The notes: a model not told the origin generated them from the letters alone. A stretch of 64,000 nucleotides of DNA from Eopsaltria australis (GCA_034509425.1 JAVTVJ010000346.1:186001-250000), one strand, 5' to 3'; shown: positions 1 to 13,660, counted from the first letter of the stretch. Numbers and translations: made by a program.

Positions 1-3000
1 TGGGGTGGCACAAAGGGACAGGGACATGTCCCCACCCAGGCTCATCCTGCCTGGACCCCCTTGATGAAGGGGAGCTCCTGGGGGTCCCACCCCACGCTCG
101 GCTGACAGTCCCCAGGTCACCTCTGTTCCCGGTGGCCGCTGGCTTGGAATCAGACACGTCCCCTTGCTTTCCTGGGGCCGAGACAGGACGCTGCGGGTTT
201 CTTCTGCTTTAAAAGAAAACCAAAAAAAAAAAAAAAAAACCACCCAGAAGTGGGCAAAGCTGCTTTTTTGGAGTTACACTGGGCTGCTGTTCCTGCCGTG
301 CTGGCACGTCCGTGCCCTCCCTGCATCCACCGCTTTGGCAGGGGACGTGCGTGGGACCCTGGGGACTGGAAACCACCGGGTAAAAATGCACCTCCTGCGG
401 TTTTGGGGTTTTGGTTTTTTTGTTTGTTCAGTTCAGCCTGTCTTTGTCTTCGCCGGGGTGCACGGAGGAGAGCACGCGTGGGTCTCGGTCACCCCACGAG
501 CGGCGCCGGCTCCATCGGATGTGCCAGCGTGTGTGTCTGGGGGTTGCTTCCCCCCTCCCGTGCACACCTTTGGCAGGAGGCTTGGATGACATCTTGCTCT
601 GGCACGCTCCTCGCCTTTGATCTCGAGTTTCCTGCCATGGATAACGTGTTCGGCAACACGCGAGCCCGGCTCCGCAGCTGCCGGGGAGGGCGATGCGGGT
701 GCCTCCTCCTCCTCCTCGTCCCGGTTTTCCCCAGCTGGCTCCTGCCTACAGCTCCCGGCTTTCCTTTGTTTCGGGTGCCGCCAGGACGGGCTCTCACAGC
801 CCGTCAGGATGCTCTGAAGGGAGCAAAGCCGAGCACAAAAAGACATCCCCCCCCCCACCCCCACCATCCCTTTGTTTCCAGGCGTTTGCGGGCTCAGCTG
901 GTTTTTACGCGGCGGCGTTTCGTGTGCCTGGGCAGATAAACCGACTACTCAATGTCTCTTTTTTTTCATTTTTTTTTATCCTATTCTGAGTTATTTTGGG
1001 TGCTTTAGTTCGCAGGGAGCACATCCCGGCTGCAGGCTGTGCCGGAGGGATGCGGCAGCTTCCTGGGAACGGGGTGAATTTGCCAGAAGCATAAGTGGAA
1101 CATCTCGTGGTTGTCCTCTGGTGTCCTCCTCGCGTCTCCTCGGGTGAGCAGAGCCGTAAGCTCTCGGCACCACACTAAAATCTGGGATCACCAGCCCTTC
1201 TCCTGGGACAACTCTGACCCTGGTTTGCCAGCACCAGCTTTGGGGACAGAGGAAGGTGAACAAAACCCAGGCCCATGCTCAGCGCTGATGGCTGAAATCA
1301 GCCGGTTTTGTTTTTTAATATATCCTTGACTCTATAGAAAACAAAGTATAAGTTCTAATATTATTATCCCCATTGTTTTTTAGCTTCCTACTGCTGGTTC
1401 ATTTCCCTCAGGTGTTGGGTTTAATAGCGAAACCATCACCTGAATTCATTTGAATGCTGGTTTTTTTTTTTCATGACAGATGTACACAAAGCACCTTGAG
1501 CGTGTCAAACAGCCCCTGAGTAAATTGGGGTGTTTGCTCTATTACTTTATTCATACAGGTTCGATGCTCCAGCTGATGCATTTGGAGTGCTGTGCCATCT
1601 GGAGCAAAAATTAAATACAAATTTGGCCCCTGGCCTGGAAAAATAACAACCCTGTGCCCCACTTATATTCAGCAGTGGAAGGATAGAGCCCCTGACAGAA
1701 GAGCTGCTTGGGGGCAATGTGGAAGGAACCCAAAATGCACTAATTGAGGTATTTAAAACATATTAAAAAAGGGAAAATAAATGCTTCCAGCCCCATATGC
1801 CGGAAGCAGGCAGGAGGGATGATGTGATCCCGTTACCGTCACAGGGCTGATGCCAGCAGGTGACAGTCCTGATCCTGAGCAGGTGGTGGAGCTGCTGGAG
1901 GTGTGTATGATGGTGAATTCCCACATCTCCCAGCCTTGCTGCTGGAGGAAATCCCCTCCACAACCTCTCAGAACTCTGTTCCATCACTGCTTTGCTCAGG
2001 TTTGCTGATTTTGTCCCTGTTCACCAAGGCTGGGTTGGACACTCCAGGTCTGCTGCTTGGGTTGCTGGCATTGCTGTTTGGTCTGAGGATGTCTCAGATT
2101 TGGGGGGAACAAGATGTGGAGGTGGGTCAGGTGTGCTGGAACTTAGTGCTTGTGCATCAGATCCAGTCGCCTCCAGGTGTGATTGGAGATAACTGTGATG
2201 GACCAGCTGTGAAGGACACCTTGGGGTCAGCGTGCTCTGAATGTTGTGGGATCTGTTGGACCTTCAGATGAGGAATACTGTGTGCCAAATGGGACATAAG
2301 GTGATGGCTGCTGGTTGCTGCCCCTGTTCTTGGCGGGAGAGTGGTCCTGGCCCTGTCCTGGGGGAGAGGCAGGTCATGGGGCAGAGGAGGAGGAGGAGGA
2401 TTCCATGGCGAGGAAGCAGCAGAGCTGCTCAGGCCTGTGGAGCTGAACCAAACCTGGAGCTTCTACCGAAGAAGAGACAACTTCCAGCTGCTTTCCTGGA
2501 CAAAATGATGTGTGGGATTACAGGAGGACACCCAGCTTTACTAGGAGGGCTTTTGTGCTTCTGGACCATCTCTCCAGGTGTTTATTCTTGGGTCACCCCT
2601 GCCAGTGACCTGCTGTCACCTCCACGTGGGCTGTGTGGCAGAAGATGTGTTGTGCGTGATTCACTCCTAGCCATAAAACAGCACTTGGATGTGGAAGAGG
2701 TGGCGAGACAGCTGGTGCTCATCTCCTGTTCCCACCACCTGCACCTGGAACCTTCTGCCTCAGGATGACAGGGCTGAGATGTGGTCCTCCCACACTCTGC
2801 CATACTCCTTCTGCACAGTAAACCCAAACAAGCCCATCTTTCAGGCCATGGCAGGAGGTGCAGATCCTTCTGGTGGTCCTCAACCAGCTTGGACCATGGC
2901 AGCCTGGAGGGTGTTTTGTTGGGGTTGAAGCTCCCCGGTCTCTCTCAGCAGCGGTTGGTGTGGCCGAGCTGCGTTTGTTTGTTTTGGTTCCTGCAATCAT

Positions 3001-4300
3001 TCTCCTTAAAGCTGAGTGTTGTTGACACAAGATAAGATCGGCGGTCACAGCCATTCCCTCCCCTGTCACTGTTGCCCTGGAACCGCTCAGACTCAGGTTG
3101 GGAGTGGCCGCCCTGGTGTGCCCGTGTCCCCACCCCCGAGTCGCTGACAGGGCTCTAAAGCGGCAGCACTGATGATGTGATAGGGGCTTATCTGCAAATG
3201 AGCCCAGTCATCGCCTGAGCCCGGCGGGTGCCGCTCACTGGGTTGAGAAATGGCAGTGATTTCATGGAAATCGTGCTTCAGGAGAGGATCCAAACCCTCA
3301 TCGTTTTGCCACAGCCATGGGCAGTGGTGCTTTGCATCCTGATCTGTGGGATGGGAAAGCCTTGACATTGAGAGTGGGCTGGAGCAGGGCCTGTTCCTCC
3401 ATCCCGGGATGCAGCTGGAGATGGAGCAGCATTGGTTTTGGATGCTGTTCCCTCAAAATGTGTCATTTTTCTGCCTGTCTGGCATGTTTAAATTCCATCA
3501 AAAATACAAAAATGGATCCTGAAGGGTTCCAACCACGTGTGGAGGACTCCTGTGTCCTGCTCACGAACAGATGTGGTGCCAAAGGGATGGCAAGAGGAGA
3601 CGAACCTGGCCCTAATGCCAGTACATGGATGGGCAGAGGGAGATCATGGACCAGATTAGCTGGAAGCTCAGTATAGTTGGAGGCTGTGAGGTCTCAGGTT
3701 GCTCTGATGCTGGAGCTGCAGCTGGATCAGGCTGTGGAAAAAGCCTGAGGGACACCAAGAAGCAGGAGCAGCAAGGTCACAGGGGAAGTCTTGCTTTTTC
3801 TGCTCCAGCTTCAGGACTGTGAGTGTGAGAAGCAAGCAGGAATGACTTCTCCAGGCTTATTTTGGCTTTTTTTTTTTTGTTTTTGGTGGGGTTTGCAGGA
3901 CAGCAGGACTGCTGACAACAGCTGGGGTTCTCCTGGCTCCGAGGGGGAAAAGGATCTTTGCATGGGATAATCCTGGAGGCTCACCCCAGTGTTTGAGGGG
4001 CAGCGTGCAGGCCAGGTCCTTTAGTGAGCTGCCTCCATGGAGGCAGGGGATGGAGATCCATGTAGCAGCACAGCCGCAAGGGTTATTGATGTGTTGGAAA
4101 CCATGAAAGCCCCTGAGAATGGTCACATAGGAACTGGAACTTCCCCAAAAAGGTAGTGGGATTGACAATCCAACTGGAGTGCAGCAGCACCAACGCCCAC
4201 GGCTTGGTCACCAACAGGAGGAGGAGCTGGAAGCCACTGTACACAAGGAAAGCTGTGACATTGCTGCCAGCACAGAGACATGAGGGATGACTCAAACAAA
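1..4300. other. Noncoding DNA upstream of / within the 5' part of RNF24
   Basis: No exon with family resemblance and splice signals could be supported here on either strand; the open frames present are short and of random composition. An A18 tract lies at about 221-239. The segment 3000-3260 is unusually poor in repeats and carries several GATA-type motifs (see findings). In human RNF24 the first coding exon is preceded by long introns with noncoding 5' exons, so this may be intronic, but that is inference. Confidence 0.5.
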
Positions 4301-4339
4301 TGGATTGCTGCAGTGGATGGGGATAACTTTCCATCATTT

Positions 4340-4820
4340 ACCAGCAGCCCTGGCTGACTGGGAGGTCCCAGCTGACTGGAAGTGAGCAAATGTGACACAA
4401 GAAGGGCAGGAAGGAGGATTTTGGGAACTACAGGGCTGTCAGTCAGGTGACAGGAGCTGATCACCCTCAGTGCCCTCACGTGGCACCAACAGGGCAATCA
4501 GAGGATCTGGAGCAGCCAGTGTGAGTTTGTGACTGGCAGGTCCTGCCTGACTGACCTGATCTCCTTCTGTGACAAGGTCACCTGCTTTGGTGGAGGAGGG
4601 AGAGGCTCTGGGTGTGTCTCTCTGGACTTTGGCAAGGCCTTTGACACCACTTTTTCGTGGAAGGGGCTGGAGTCACCATCCCTGGAGGAGTTTAAAAGCC
4701 GTGTAGAAGTGGCACTTGGGGACGTGGTTTAGTGGAAGCCTTGGCGGTGCTCGGTTAGCAGTTGGACCTGGTGGCTGTAGAGGGCTTTTCCAACCTAAAC
4801 GATTCCATGATTCTGTGATT
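4340..4820 (+). mobile_element. CR1 LINE fragment with reverse-transcriptase remnant
   Basis: The 3' part has the avian CR1 terminus: a phrase ending in cttttccaacctaaacgatt followed by short ATTCTGTG-like tail repeats near 4800-4820. Upstream, decayed coding sequence in the plus frame reads like CR1 ORF2, with KKGRKEDFGNYR at about 4400 and LDFGKAFDT at about 4622, a reverse-transcriptase motif. It is broken and not expected to be functional. Confidence 0.85.
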
Positions 4821-7800
4821 TTATTATCCCCTCAGAGGATTAATCCCGCCGTTAATGCAGCTTTTCGCTCACAAAGCGCTTTAGAGGAAGTCGCGCCAGG
4901 AGAGCGCTTGGAGAGAGAAACTGAAAGTGCTGAGCAGGAGGCAGCTGCCCTCCTGATTCCAGCCCTCCCACTGTTGCTCTCCCAGCCTGTGCAGTAGGAG
5001 TGGGTTTCCCAGTTTCTTGGCTCACGGGAGTATTTCAGGGAAAATACAAGAGCTCCGTAGCCGTGCGGCTTCCCAGGCGTGGAACCAGGGCATTTCAGCT
5101 CTCCCATCGGTCCTTGAAATCCAGGAGGAGCAGCCCGGCAGGTAAGAAAGTGGGTGAAGCCAAATTACTCATCCAAACTGGGTAGGAGGGATCAGAGTCT
5201 CCCACCCTGACAACTTCCAGCTACAACAAATCCACCCGAGAGTGGAGAGAGTGGATCGTGCCTCCGACCGACTGGGGGCTCTCGGATTTAAATCGCCAGG
5301 GTATTGTAAGGCTCGAGTTAAACTTCTCTCCACGCTGAGCTTTGTCCCAGCAGGCAAATATTTCCTCGGCGCTTTAACGACTCCCATTTTCCTATTGTTC
5401 CCTATAAAAACCCGTCGCCAGGCTGGGCTTCCCCCGAGGCGATTTCCTGGCTCTGCTCAAACGCAGCTGAGTTCGGGTTTTTCTTTCACTTTTCGGTTTA
5501 GAAGTGCTGGATGACAACCCAGTGTTTTGCTCTCTTGGCGTGTGAGATAAAAGATAAGGCTTTTGGAGGCTGTGACAATGGTGACCATCCGAAGTGGGAT
5601 GGGATTGTGTGTGGTGGATGGTTTGGGGGCTGAAGAAATCGGGATGAGCTGGCTGGAGCCCGTCTGGTGTCTGGTGGTGTTCGTGTGGGTTGGGTGTCTG
5701 TCAGCTGAGCCCTGCACCCCAGTCTTGCTTGGCATTCACACCAAAACACCCTCACCATTGTGCTGGGCGTTGTTTGGGGGCGGCACTTTGGGACTAAAAG
5801 CAGGAAAAGTGGATCATTTCCTCAGCTGTGGCTTTGCCTGGGGGATGCTGAGTTGTCTTGTGCTTCTGACCGTTCTTGGGGCTTCCTGCTGAAGCATCTT
5901 CCCCATGCAGCTGCCAGTGATGCAGCAGGAGGAACGTGTCAAGAAGGTGATGGGAAAGGCCTGGGATGTGAGAGGGATGGAGCTGGAGGCAAGCCTGGCA
6001 TCAGGTGGTTTATTCCAGCCTGGGATGCTAAAGCTGGGAGCAGGAGTGTTGCAGGGAGTTAGGAGATGGACTGCATGGGTGTTTCCCCAAAGCCAAGTGG
6101 GTATTTGTGCCTAAAAATTATATGGTCCTGCAGAAAAATGGGCTGGAGAAGAGGAATTCTGCTGCCATCCTTTCAGGCACCTCCAAAAGGAGGGGTTTTA
6201 AGACAAGCAGATGAAATTGAGGCTTTGTTTGCACTGAGGTTGGAACTTGAGTCTCTTTAGGTTTCTTTTTTAGATGGAATTTAAAAGAGGAAAGAAGTAA
6301 GCATAGACAAAAGTTTAGTTTCTTTCTTAGAAAACTTCTGTTTTCTAACAAAAGTTGCTTTACCTCTCCAAAGGATCCCCTGGATCCTTTCTGCCTCCTT
6401 GAAGTTTGATTTATCTTCTCTATTGATGTTCTGAGCTGGAACATCCAACTTAGTAGCAAACTGCTTGATATCAAACCCCAGATTGCACATTGCCTGCTTC
6501 ATCTTCTAAATCAAATAATTTATTCTTCAGTGTTATGAGTCATTCATTGTGAGGGTAGCAGCAGATCCCAGTCTGTTTCCATGAGGGTGCCGTGTTGTAT
6601 TTTCCTTATTAACCAAAGTCCTTGCCACAGAGTTGTGTGGATGAAGGCTGCTACCAAGCTGGGCACAACTTGGGTTTTGTTGCTCAGAGATTTTTCTCTT
6701 CTTTCTTATTATTCAAATAATGTTTTTCAAGGCCAGTGCAGAACAAGTCAGGTGGTTGGGATGGTTTTTTTTGTTTTTTTTTTTTTTCTTTTTTTGGCTG
6801 AAGCATCCATCTTCATAAGAGTTGGACCCCAAAGATGAGTTGTGAAGCCCTGGCAGGTTCCTTGCCCAGGATAGGATCCTGTCTTTCAGTTCATCCTGCT
6901 GTGGATGAACTGATCAGGCTTGCCTTGGATACCCACATCATTCCAGACAGCCTTCTGCAGCACTGGGCTGGAAATCCCCCTTTTCCACCCCAAAACCAGC
7001 CCTGCTGTGGATTTCTCTGCGAGGACTCGCTGTGTGGCAGCTGTCTCTGCGGGCTGCTCCACGCTTTTGTTTACATCTGGTAGAAAACTTCTTAAATTTC
7101 CTGGCAAGGGAGTAATTCTAATCCCTTTCAATGAGATCAACGGATTAGTGTCTCAGATGCTTATAAAATTGTGAGGATTAGCCAAGCCTCCCCCCCCTTT
7201 TCTTTCTATGCCACCTAACGTCATCACCGCGTTTTAAAAGGGGATCTCTGCGCTATTACCAAGAGCTGAAGCAATTTCTGGGAGCCTCTGCGAATCCAAG
7301 CATTTAAAAGCCATGTCTTCATCCTCTCCCTTGCTCCCTCTGGGTTTTTGTGCAATTTTTAGGGTGTTTTTCTCTTTTCTTCCAGCATCCCTGGCACCAA
7401 ACCGCGGTAGCCGTTCAAGCAGATACGTTGGGTTTGCGTGGCTTGGCTGCGTTGCGGCGCCCGTGCGGGTAAGTAGGGAGCTGAGCCCAAAGTTTTCCTT
7501 CACTGAGACTTGCAAATTCCCATCTTGAGAGGACCAGATCCCAAAAAAAACATGTCATTTCACGAGTTTGCCCCTAATTTCAAAGGATCTGGGCTTTTGT
7601 GGTCCATCCCCGGAGGGGAACGGAGCTTCTGGGCCGACGGGATGCTCTCACCCCAACTGTTGGGAGCAGGATGAAACTCCACACACCCACATTCCTGCAT
7701 CCTCTTAATTACAACCTGCACTTTCATTAGGACTTGCTCCCTAACCAGCTCTCAGGGAGCTGACAGGGAGGAGGATTGAGTTCAAACCCTGTTGCCTCTC

Positions 7801-8900
7801 CCCGCAGGGCAGTTTTTAAATGCCTTTTCTCCCGGGTCGATGGCTGCGTGGTCGCTTGACCTGTGCGAGCAAAGCGATCCCGAACTGCCGAGCGGTAGGA
7901 GCTCGGAGCCAGGAATTCCTGGCCCCGGCCCAGCGGAGTTTCAGAGGCGAGCTTTTAAATATATACAAAGACAAGCTCATAATTTCCACTCTACTAATGA
8001 GGCCACGGCGTTTTCATTGAAATGTGCCAATAGGCGCCGCGGTGGTATTTTAGCAGCCTTGTACTGTGAATCCAAATGTGATTTAACATGGCAGCCCCTG
8101 CGGAGCCGAGGAAAACCGGCTTCTCCCGCTGAATTTCAATGATGCTGCTCAGCAGCACTTCCCAAAAATCCCCTCAGCCGTGGGACCTCTCCTTGTGTTT
8201 CATCCCCACAAAGCTTTTTCCCCACCCCCCCCCCATTTTGGTGAAGGTGGGAATGGGTTGAAAGGGGATATTTAAGAGGGGAAAGTCTTAATTTAAAGCC
8301 TGGGTTTAACAGATGTGTGGCTGGGTGGTGCGAGGCGGCGATTTCATAACCGGGCTGGCCTGAAATGTCATTAAATCGTAGTAAAAAAAATAGAACGTGA
8401 GGGCTCCAGACATCGTGTTCTCTCTTGACCTTTAAAAAGCCACTCAAAGCTGCCAGCCTGCTCGTTGCTAAGCCACCTCCTTAGTGCCACTCGTATATTT
8501 TCCCTTCCAGTAGGCGATTCAGCGCCCGGGAATTCATGGAGATCCGACAGTAAACTGTTACACGCCTGAAATTCCCACTGGTGGCTTTCAGCTTCGTAGC
8601 CTTGAAGCGTTCAGAAAACATTTAGCAGGTTTTGTTCAGTCAGCTGCAAGAAAAGTGTAAATTTTAAGTAACTCTCTCTAAAGGTGTTTGGTTTGGTTTT
8701 GGTTTTGTTTTTCAAACAAGCCCTGCATCAGCAGCACAGCTGGAAATTGGGGTTTTGCTCATTTAGGGCTCAGTTTATGAGAAATCCCTGTAAGAAGCAG
8801 CATCCCTGGATGAAGGAGGGGTGTGGGCAGGTGAAGCTGAAAATTTATACCTGGTTGTCCATCACTTCTGGTTACAGATCCCTGGGTATGCCTGGATTTT
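4821..8900. other. Noncoding DNA, partly conserved-looking
   Basis: No supportable coding exon. The stretches 4850-5560 and 7080-8680 are CR1-free, rich in TAAT, GATA and CpG-containing words, and look like constrained noncoding sequence rather than neutral intron. A T-rich run occurs at 6770-6795. Function is not determinable from sequence alone. Confidence 0.4.
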
Positions 8901-9090
8901 AGAATCAGGGAATCATGGAATGGCTTGGGTTGGAGGGGACCTTCAAGACCATCTCATTCCACCACCCTGCCATGAGCAGGAACACCTTCCACAAGACCAG
9001 GTTGCTCCAACCTGGCCTTGAACGTTTCCAGGGATAGGGAGTCCACAGCCTCTCTAAACAACCTGTGCCAGTGCTTCACTTTCTGCATCC
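8901..9090 (-). mobile_element. CR1 LINE 3' fragment
   Basis: Starts with the reverse complement of the CR1 tail (agaatcagggaatcatgg) and continues with the typical ggttggaggggacc / caagaccatctcattcca sequence, so the element lies on the minus strand, 5'-truncated. Confidence 0.88.
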
Positions 9091-12000
9091 CACTAAGGTC
9101 AGGCCACGTTTCCAGAAGGACAGGGAAGAAGAATGATATTCCATGGCATTACCGTCAGTGCTGAGACTCTGTGACAGAGGAGGAGATGCATTTCTTGGGT
9201 TGGTGAATGTTTTTCTCCAAGCACCTCACTTCGCTGTGCAAGTCTGGCGGTGGAAAAATTCCATTTTCCATTCCCAGCTAAATTTTGAGGGGTTTTCCAT
9301 CCTTGCAGCCACCATTCTTGTGCTAGTCTCATGAAGGTGAAGCAGTTTTTGTCCTGTTTCCATATGACTCTCAGGAGGTTTTTTTTTTGCTGGACTCTTT
9401 CATAAAGTGTTGCAAAACCTTCCCGATCTCTGTTAGCAAGTGAGAAGGAATGATAAAAAAAATACTCCCCTAAATCCCAGTACTTGGGTCAAAACCAGGA
9501 AAGGGTGGGCTGACTCTGCAGCTCATTTTTTGGAAGTATTAGGAAAAACTGGAAACAGCAGTGACATGACATTGGTGTGAATTCCCAGCAGGCTGGGGTT
9601 TGGGATTGTCTGGGTTTTCCCAAAGCCTTTTTCGGTCTCTCAGGATTGTAAAATACAAACCTGGCAGGATCAAAGTGGGCTTGGGGGAACAGCTGCTTTG
9701 TAGGATTTGTTTAGGGACTTTTTTCCCAGTATCCAGTCACCAGCTTTGTCACTCTTCTCCATCCATCTACCTCCTCTTCTTAATTTTTACCTCAAATACA
9801 AATGGTTCAATTAAAAGGGTCTGCAGAGAGCATTCCTGAGGGCTGAAACCCAGGATCTGGGAGCAGACAGCAGCAGCATAAAGAGGAATTCTTCCCTCTC
9901 TGGCCTCATGCTGCTTTTCCACCACAAGGCTTTGCAGCCATCTGGATCCCCTTTCAGATGATGCCCCCCCTCCCAAAAATCCATAACCTAGCAACCTTAT
10001 TTAGTATAAACGAGAGCATTCTGCCTTCCTGTTCCCAAATTGTGCTTGGCTCCCCCGACTGCCTTTATAGGATGGCTGCTGGCAGCTGTGATCCCATCAT
10101 TGGTTCAGGGTGCTAGTCTCCAGCAGGATTTTTTAGGATTGTTGATCCCTCCGTGTTGCACTGATTATTATTATTTTTTTCCCTCATTAAAGGAGCTTAG
10201 GAGATGGGAGGGGAAAAAAGGGTTTCAGGAAGTTGTTTAATCCATCTGCTTCTCAATATGAAAGCAGAGAGGGCAGGTTGTTCTTTGGCTCCATGGAAAG
10301 TGATTGGTTTTGATTCAGCCTGAAGACAACTTGATCAAAGTGGGATTTTTTTTTTTCTCCCAGATGTGATATTTTGGGAGTCCCCAGTGCTTCCCACAGC
10401 TCTGTGTAATCACCCAGGAATTTTCAAATTCCCTAGAGTGTTTAACACCAATTTCTCTTCTCTGACCCTTCGGCTGCATAGGCTGAGTGTTTCTCATGGA
10501 GTTTCCAAATTGCTTTCCTTAAGGAACCTGTTCTTTGGGGAAAACTGCAAGTGACAAAAAGCAACCACAAATGAAGGTGGGAGATTGTTCCCACTTACCT
10601 GTGCTCTCATTGCTCTTTTTGGGCTAAAATACACCCAGATTTAATAATGTGTGTCCCACCACCATCAGCCCATAAAGGGAAGTGGTGGCTCCTGCCTTCT
10701 CTTTTCACCTCAGGAATACAAAGAGGGCTGGGGGCAGGAGGAGGCAGCAGCACATCCTTTCCCACCACACTTTTGGGAGGAAGAGTGAGCTCACCAGGTC
10801 GTGACGTTGGAGCTGCATGCCAGGAAAAGAGGGGGGGGGGGAATAATTACAAATCCCCAAGGCCAAAGGGGAAAAATTCCTCAAGTGTTATTTCATCTCC
10901 GAGCAGTGAGTTGAGCTGTCCTTGGGCAGCTCGTGCGAGCCTTTCCGAGAGAGGAGCTGCCAGCTCTGCTTCAAACCCTCCTGGGAAGTGATTCCCAGCT
11001 CTCATTCCTGATAGGAGCTCAAGCAGAGCTCTCCTCCAAACTCTGCTTCCCCCTCCTCCAGGCTGTATTAAATAGCGCTATTGATTTTCTTTTTTTTCTG
11101 TTTATTTTTGCCTGTTTTCCTGGAACTTGCAAAATCAGCCCTGAGCAAACTTCTGGTTTGCTTTTCCAACAGCGCTGGGAGAAAGAACTTGACTTTACAG
11201 TGGGTGATGGGAGCTGCAGCTGACCCATTTCTGCACGTTCCTCTGCCAGTGGTAGCAAAAACATTTTCCCACTTAAAGGTTCTCTTCAGTTTTAAAGTTC
11301 TGGGATTAAATGTGTCTTAAACTGTCTGGAATCAGAAGGGCTTTCTGGAAATTGCAGCAACGCGGTTGTGCTGCTGGATGGTGCTTCCCTTAGACTTTCG
11401 TATTTTTTTTCCAATTGCTTTGTCACATTGTCACATCACTTTCTGTGTCCCCTGCCCGGAGGCAGTGGAGAGGGTTAAGGTTTTGTGTTTGGTGTTGGCC
11501 AGCTGGGGAACACAGCCAGGAAATTTCCTGATTCCAGTTCAAAAAAAGCATCGGATCCGCTCTCAGGGAGGGGGGATCAAAGGTCCGAAGCGCTTCGTGC
11601 TTGGAGGTCACTTTGGTTCCTTGGATGTCCAGGCACTCAGCAAAAACCCACCACCACCCCCAAGCTTGCAGGCGGCCAAAATGGGTGAAACAAATGGGTT
11701 TTTGTTCTGTGTGACACCCAAAAGTTCTCTCTGTTGCTGTGATGGTGCCGCATCTCCCTGGCCAAGCTTTGCTGGATCCTGGTACAACTCTGCCTGTGGT
11801 GTGAGGGACCTGTGGGGATGTTCTCTCTTCCCAGCACATTAATCCCACTAATCAATAACCCTGCCAACCTTGCACCACCCCTTGTGCTCCTCCATTCCCT
11901 GCCAGGTTTGTGGAGTGAAGGATCTGGGCCAGGTTGGATGCTCGGAGCTGGCGCTGGATGTGGCATCCCCATGGTAGCATCGGAACTCTGTGAAACTCCA

Positions 12001-13660
12001 TCGTGCCAAGAGTTTTTGTTCTTCCCCCATGCTCAATCCTGCTGTTCCCTGGTTTTGGACAGCAAAGGCCATCGCTCCTGGCTGGAGCAGCAGTGAGTTT
12101 TCCGCCCACTCCATGCCAGGCAAAGGTGATGCAGCCGTGTGGCATCCCTGGGGCGACGGCGATGCTGCTTTGGGGTTGGCTCTGCAGCTGCCTGTGATTT
12201 TCCCATCGCCACGCTGCGGATCCTGGCGCTGGACCAGCTCCAGAGACAGAGCTGAAGGAAATTCCTTCCAGCTGCTTGAGGTCAGGGCTTTGCTTTGCTT
12301 TTGGGGTCCACGAGGGGGATTTTTTTGCCTGCGAGTTAAACGAGGGCGTCTCTGGCTGCTGCTTCTTAACACCTGGAAGAATCTTTTTCTTTTAAATATT
12401 ATCCCGTTAGTCATAGCCATTAAATAACCTTCCTCTTGTAGAATCATTGCATGGAAGAATACCCTGCTTTGCAGCACATCTTGGGCTGTTTCAGAAAAGT
12501 CTTGTCAGCTGCTCCCAGTTTAACTTTCAACCGAGTTAATAACGCTTTTGGTTAAACCTGTCTGAAACACGTTGCGAAACGCCTTTGAAACTCGAGACGC
12601 CGTTCACGCCCGCTTGAAACCTTTCCCATCGATAAAATATTCCAGCCTGGAGTTTGGCCACAGCTTAGCATTCACTTTTCCCTGAGATTCGTGATTTCAG
12701 GCCTGCCTGTGTCTGGCTCTGGTGCGTGTTTGAAGCTCAGCGTTTCCTGGAGATGGGTTGGCTTTGCCAGCCTGGCTGGTGGGATGCTCAGACCACCAGC
12801 TCCATCCAGTTTCCCCAGTTAGTGGGTGAGGAGATTCAGTCTGAGTTTGCTTTGAACCCCTGTGGAGAAAGTTGTTTGTCTTGAAAACATCAAGTAAATC
12901 CCTCTGAAAACAGGAGTTTATTTACAACAGCAGAGGCAGAAGCCACTGCTCCACCCAGCATGTGGGCTGTATTTAGGTGTGAGGATGCACAGCACATGCA
13001 TGGCCCCTTTATGCACTGATATTATTAATAAATAATAATAAATTTTTTTTAAAAAGGACAGGCAGCTCCTTTTAATAAGTAAAACCCCATGAAGGAGCAC
13101 ACAGGTCAAACCCATGTGGCAAAGCAGCAGGAAAGCAAAAATCTGCAGCTTTCAGCCCATGGCATTACTTAAAGTAGCATCCCTGGTGTCACCCCCTGGC
13201 TTCGGGGACCACAGCTCTGCCTCACTCCCCTCCTCCTCCCTGCCTCAGTTTCTCTACCTGTGAGAAGATAATTGCACCCTTTATTAATCCCTGGGACATC
13301 TCCTGAGGAAGGCTCTGGCTACGAGGTTGGCCCCACGTATGAAGTGCTTGCTGTGGCTCTAATGGGGATTAATTTGGCGACGTGGCTCGGTGAGGTTTGC
13401 CTTTCACAGCCCAACGTGTAATCAAAGCGCTGCCACGCCGAGCTCAGGCTGACCTGTAACGCTCCCTTCCTGGCTGCTCGATGGGCCATTAACCAGCACT
13501 TGGCTTTTAATTAAAGCTGGGTTTTGTCCTCCTCTGGAGAAAACCGTGGATGTCGATGTGCTTGGCTCCACGTGGCTGAGTCACTGGAAGGGTGTAAGGT
13601 GGAGCTCAGGTGTTGCTGCCATTTGTGGCTCTCTGCATCCCATTGTTCCTTGTTATTTTT
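9091..13660. other. Noncoding DNA without recognised genes
   Basis: No exon or CR1 copy recognised. Short homopolymers occur at 10347, 10830 and 11087. Two subregions, about 12390-12680 and 13340-13530, carry dense AT-hook or homeobox-like words (TTAAT, TAATTAAAG) mixed with CpGs and are candidates for conserved noncoding elements. Confidence 0.4.

Noticed and set aside
4529..4732. Possible gene with LDFGKAFDT reverse-transcriptase motif
   Set aside because: It is a decayed CR1 ORF2 remnant continuous with the CR1 3' end. Not a host gene or an intact element.
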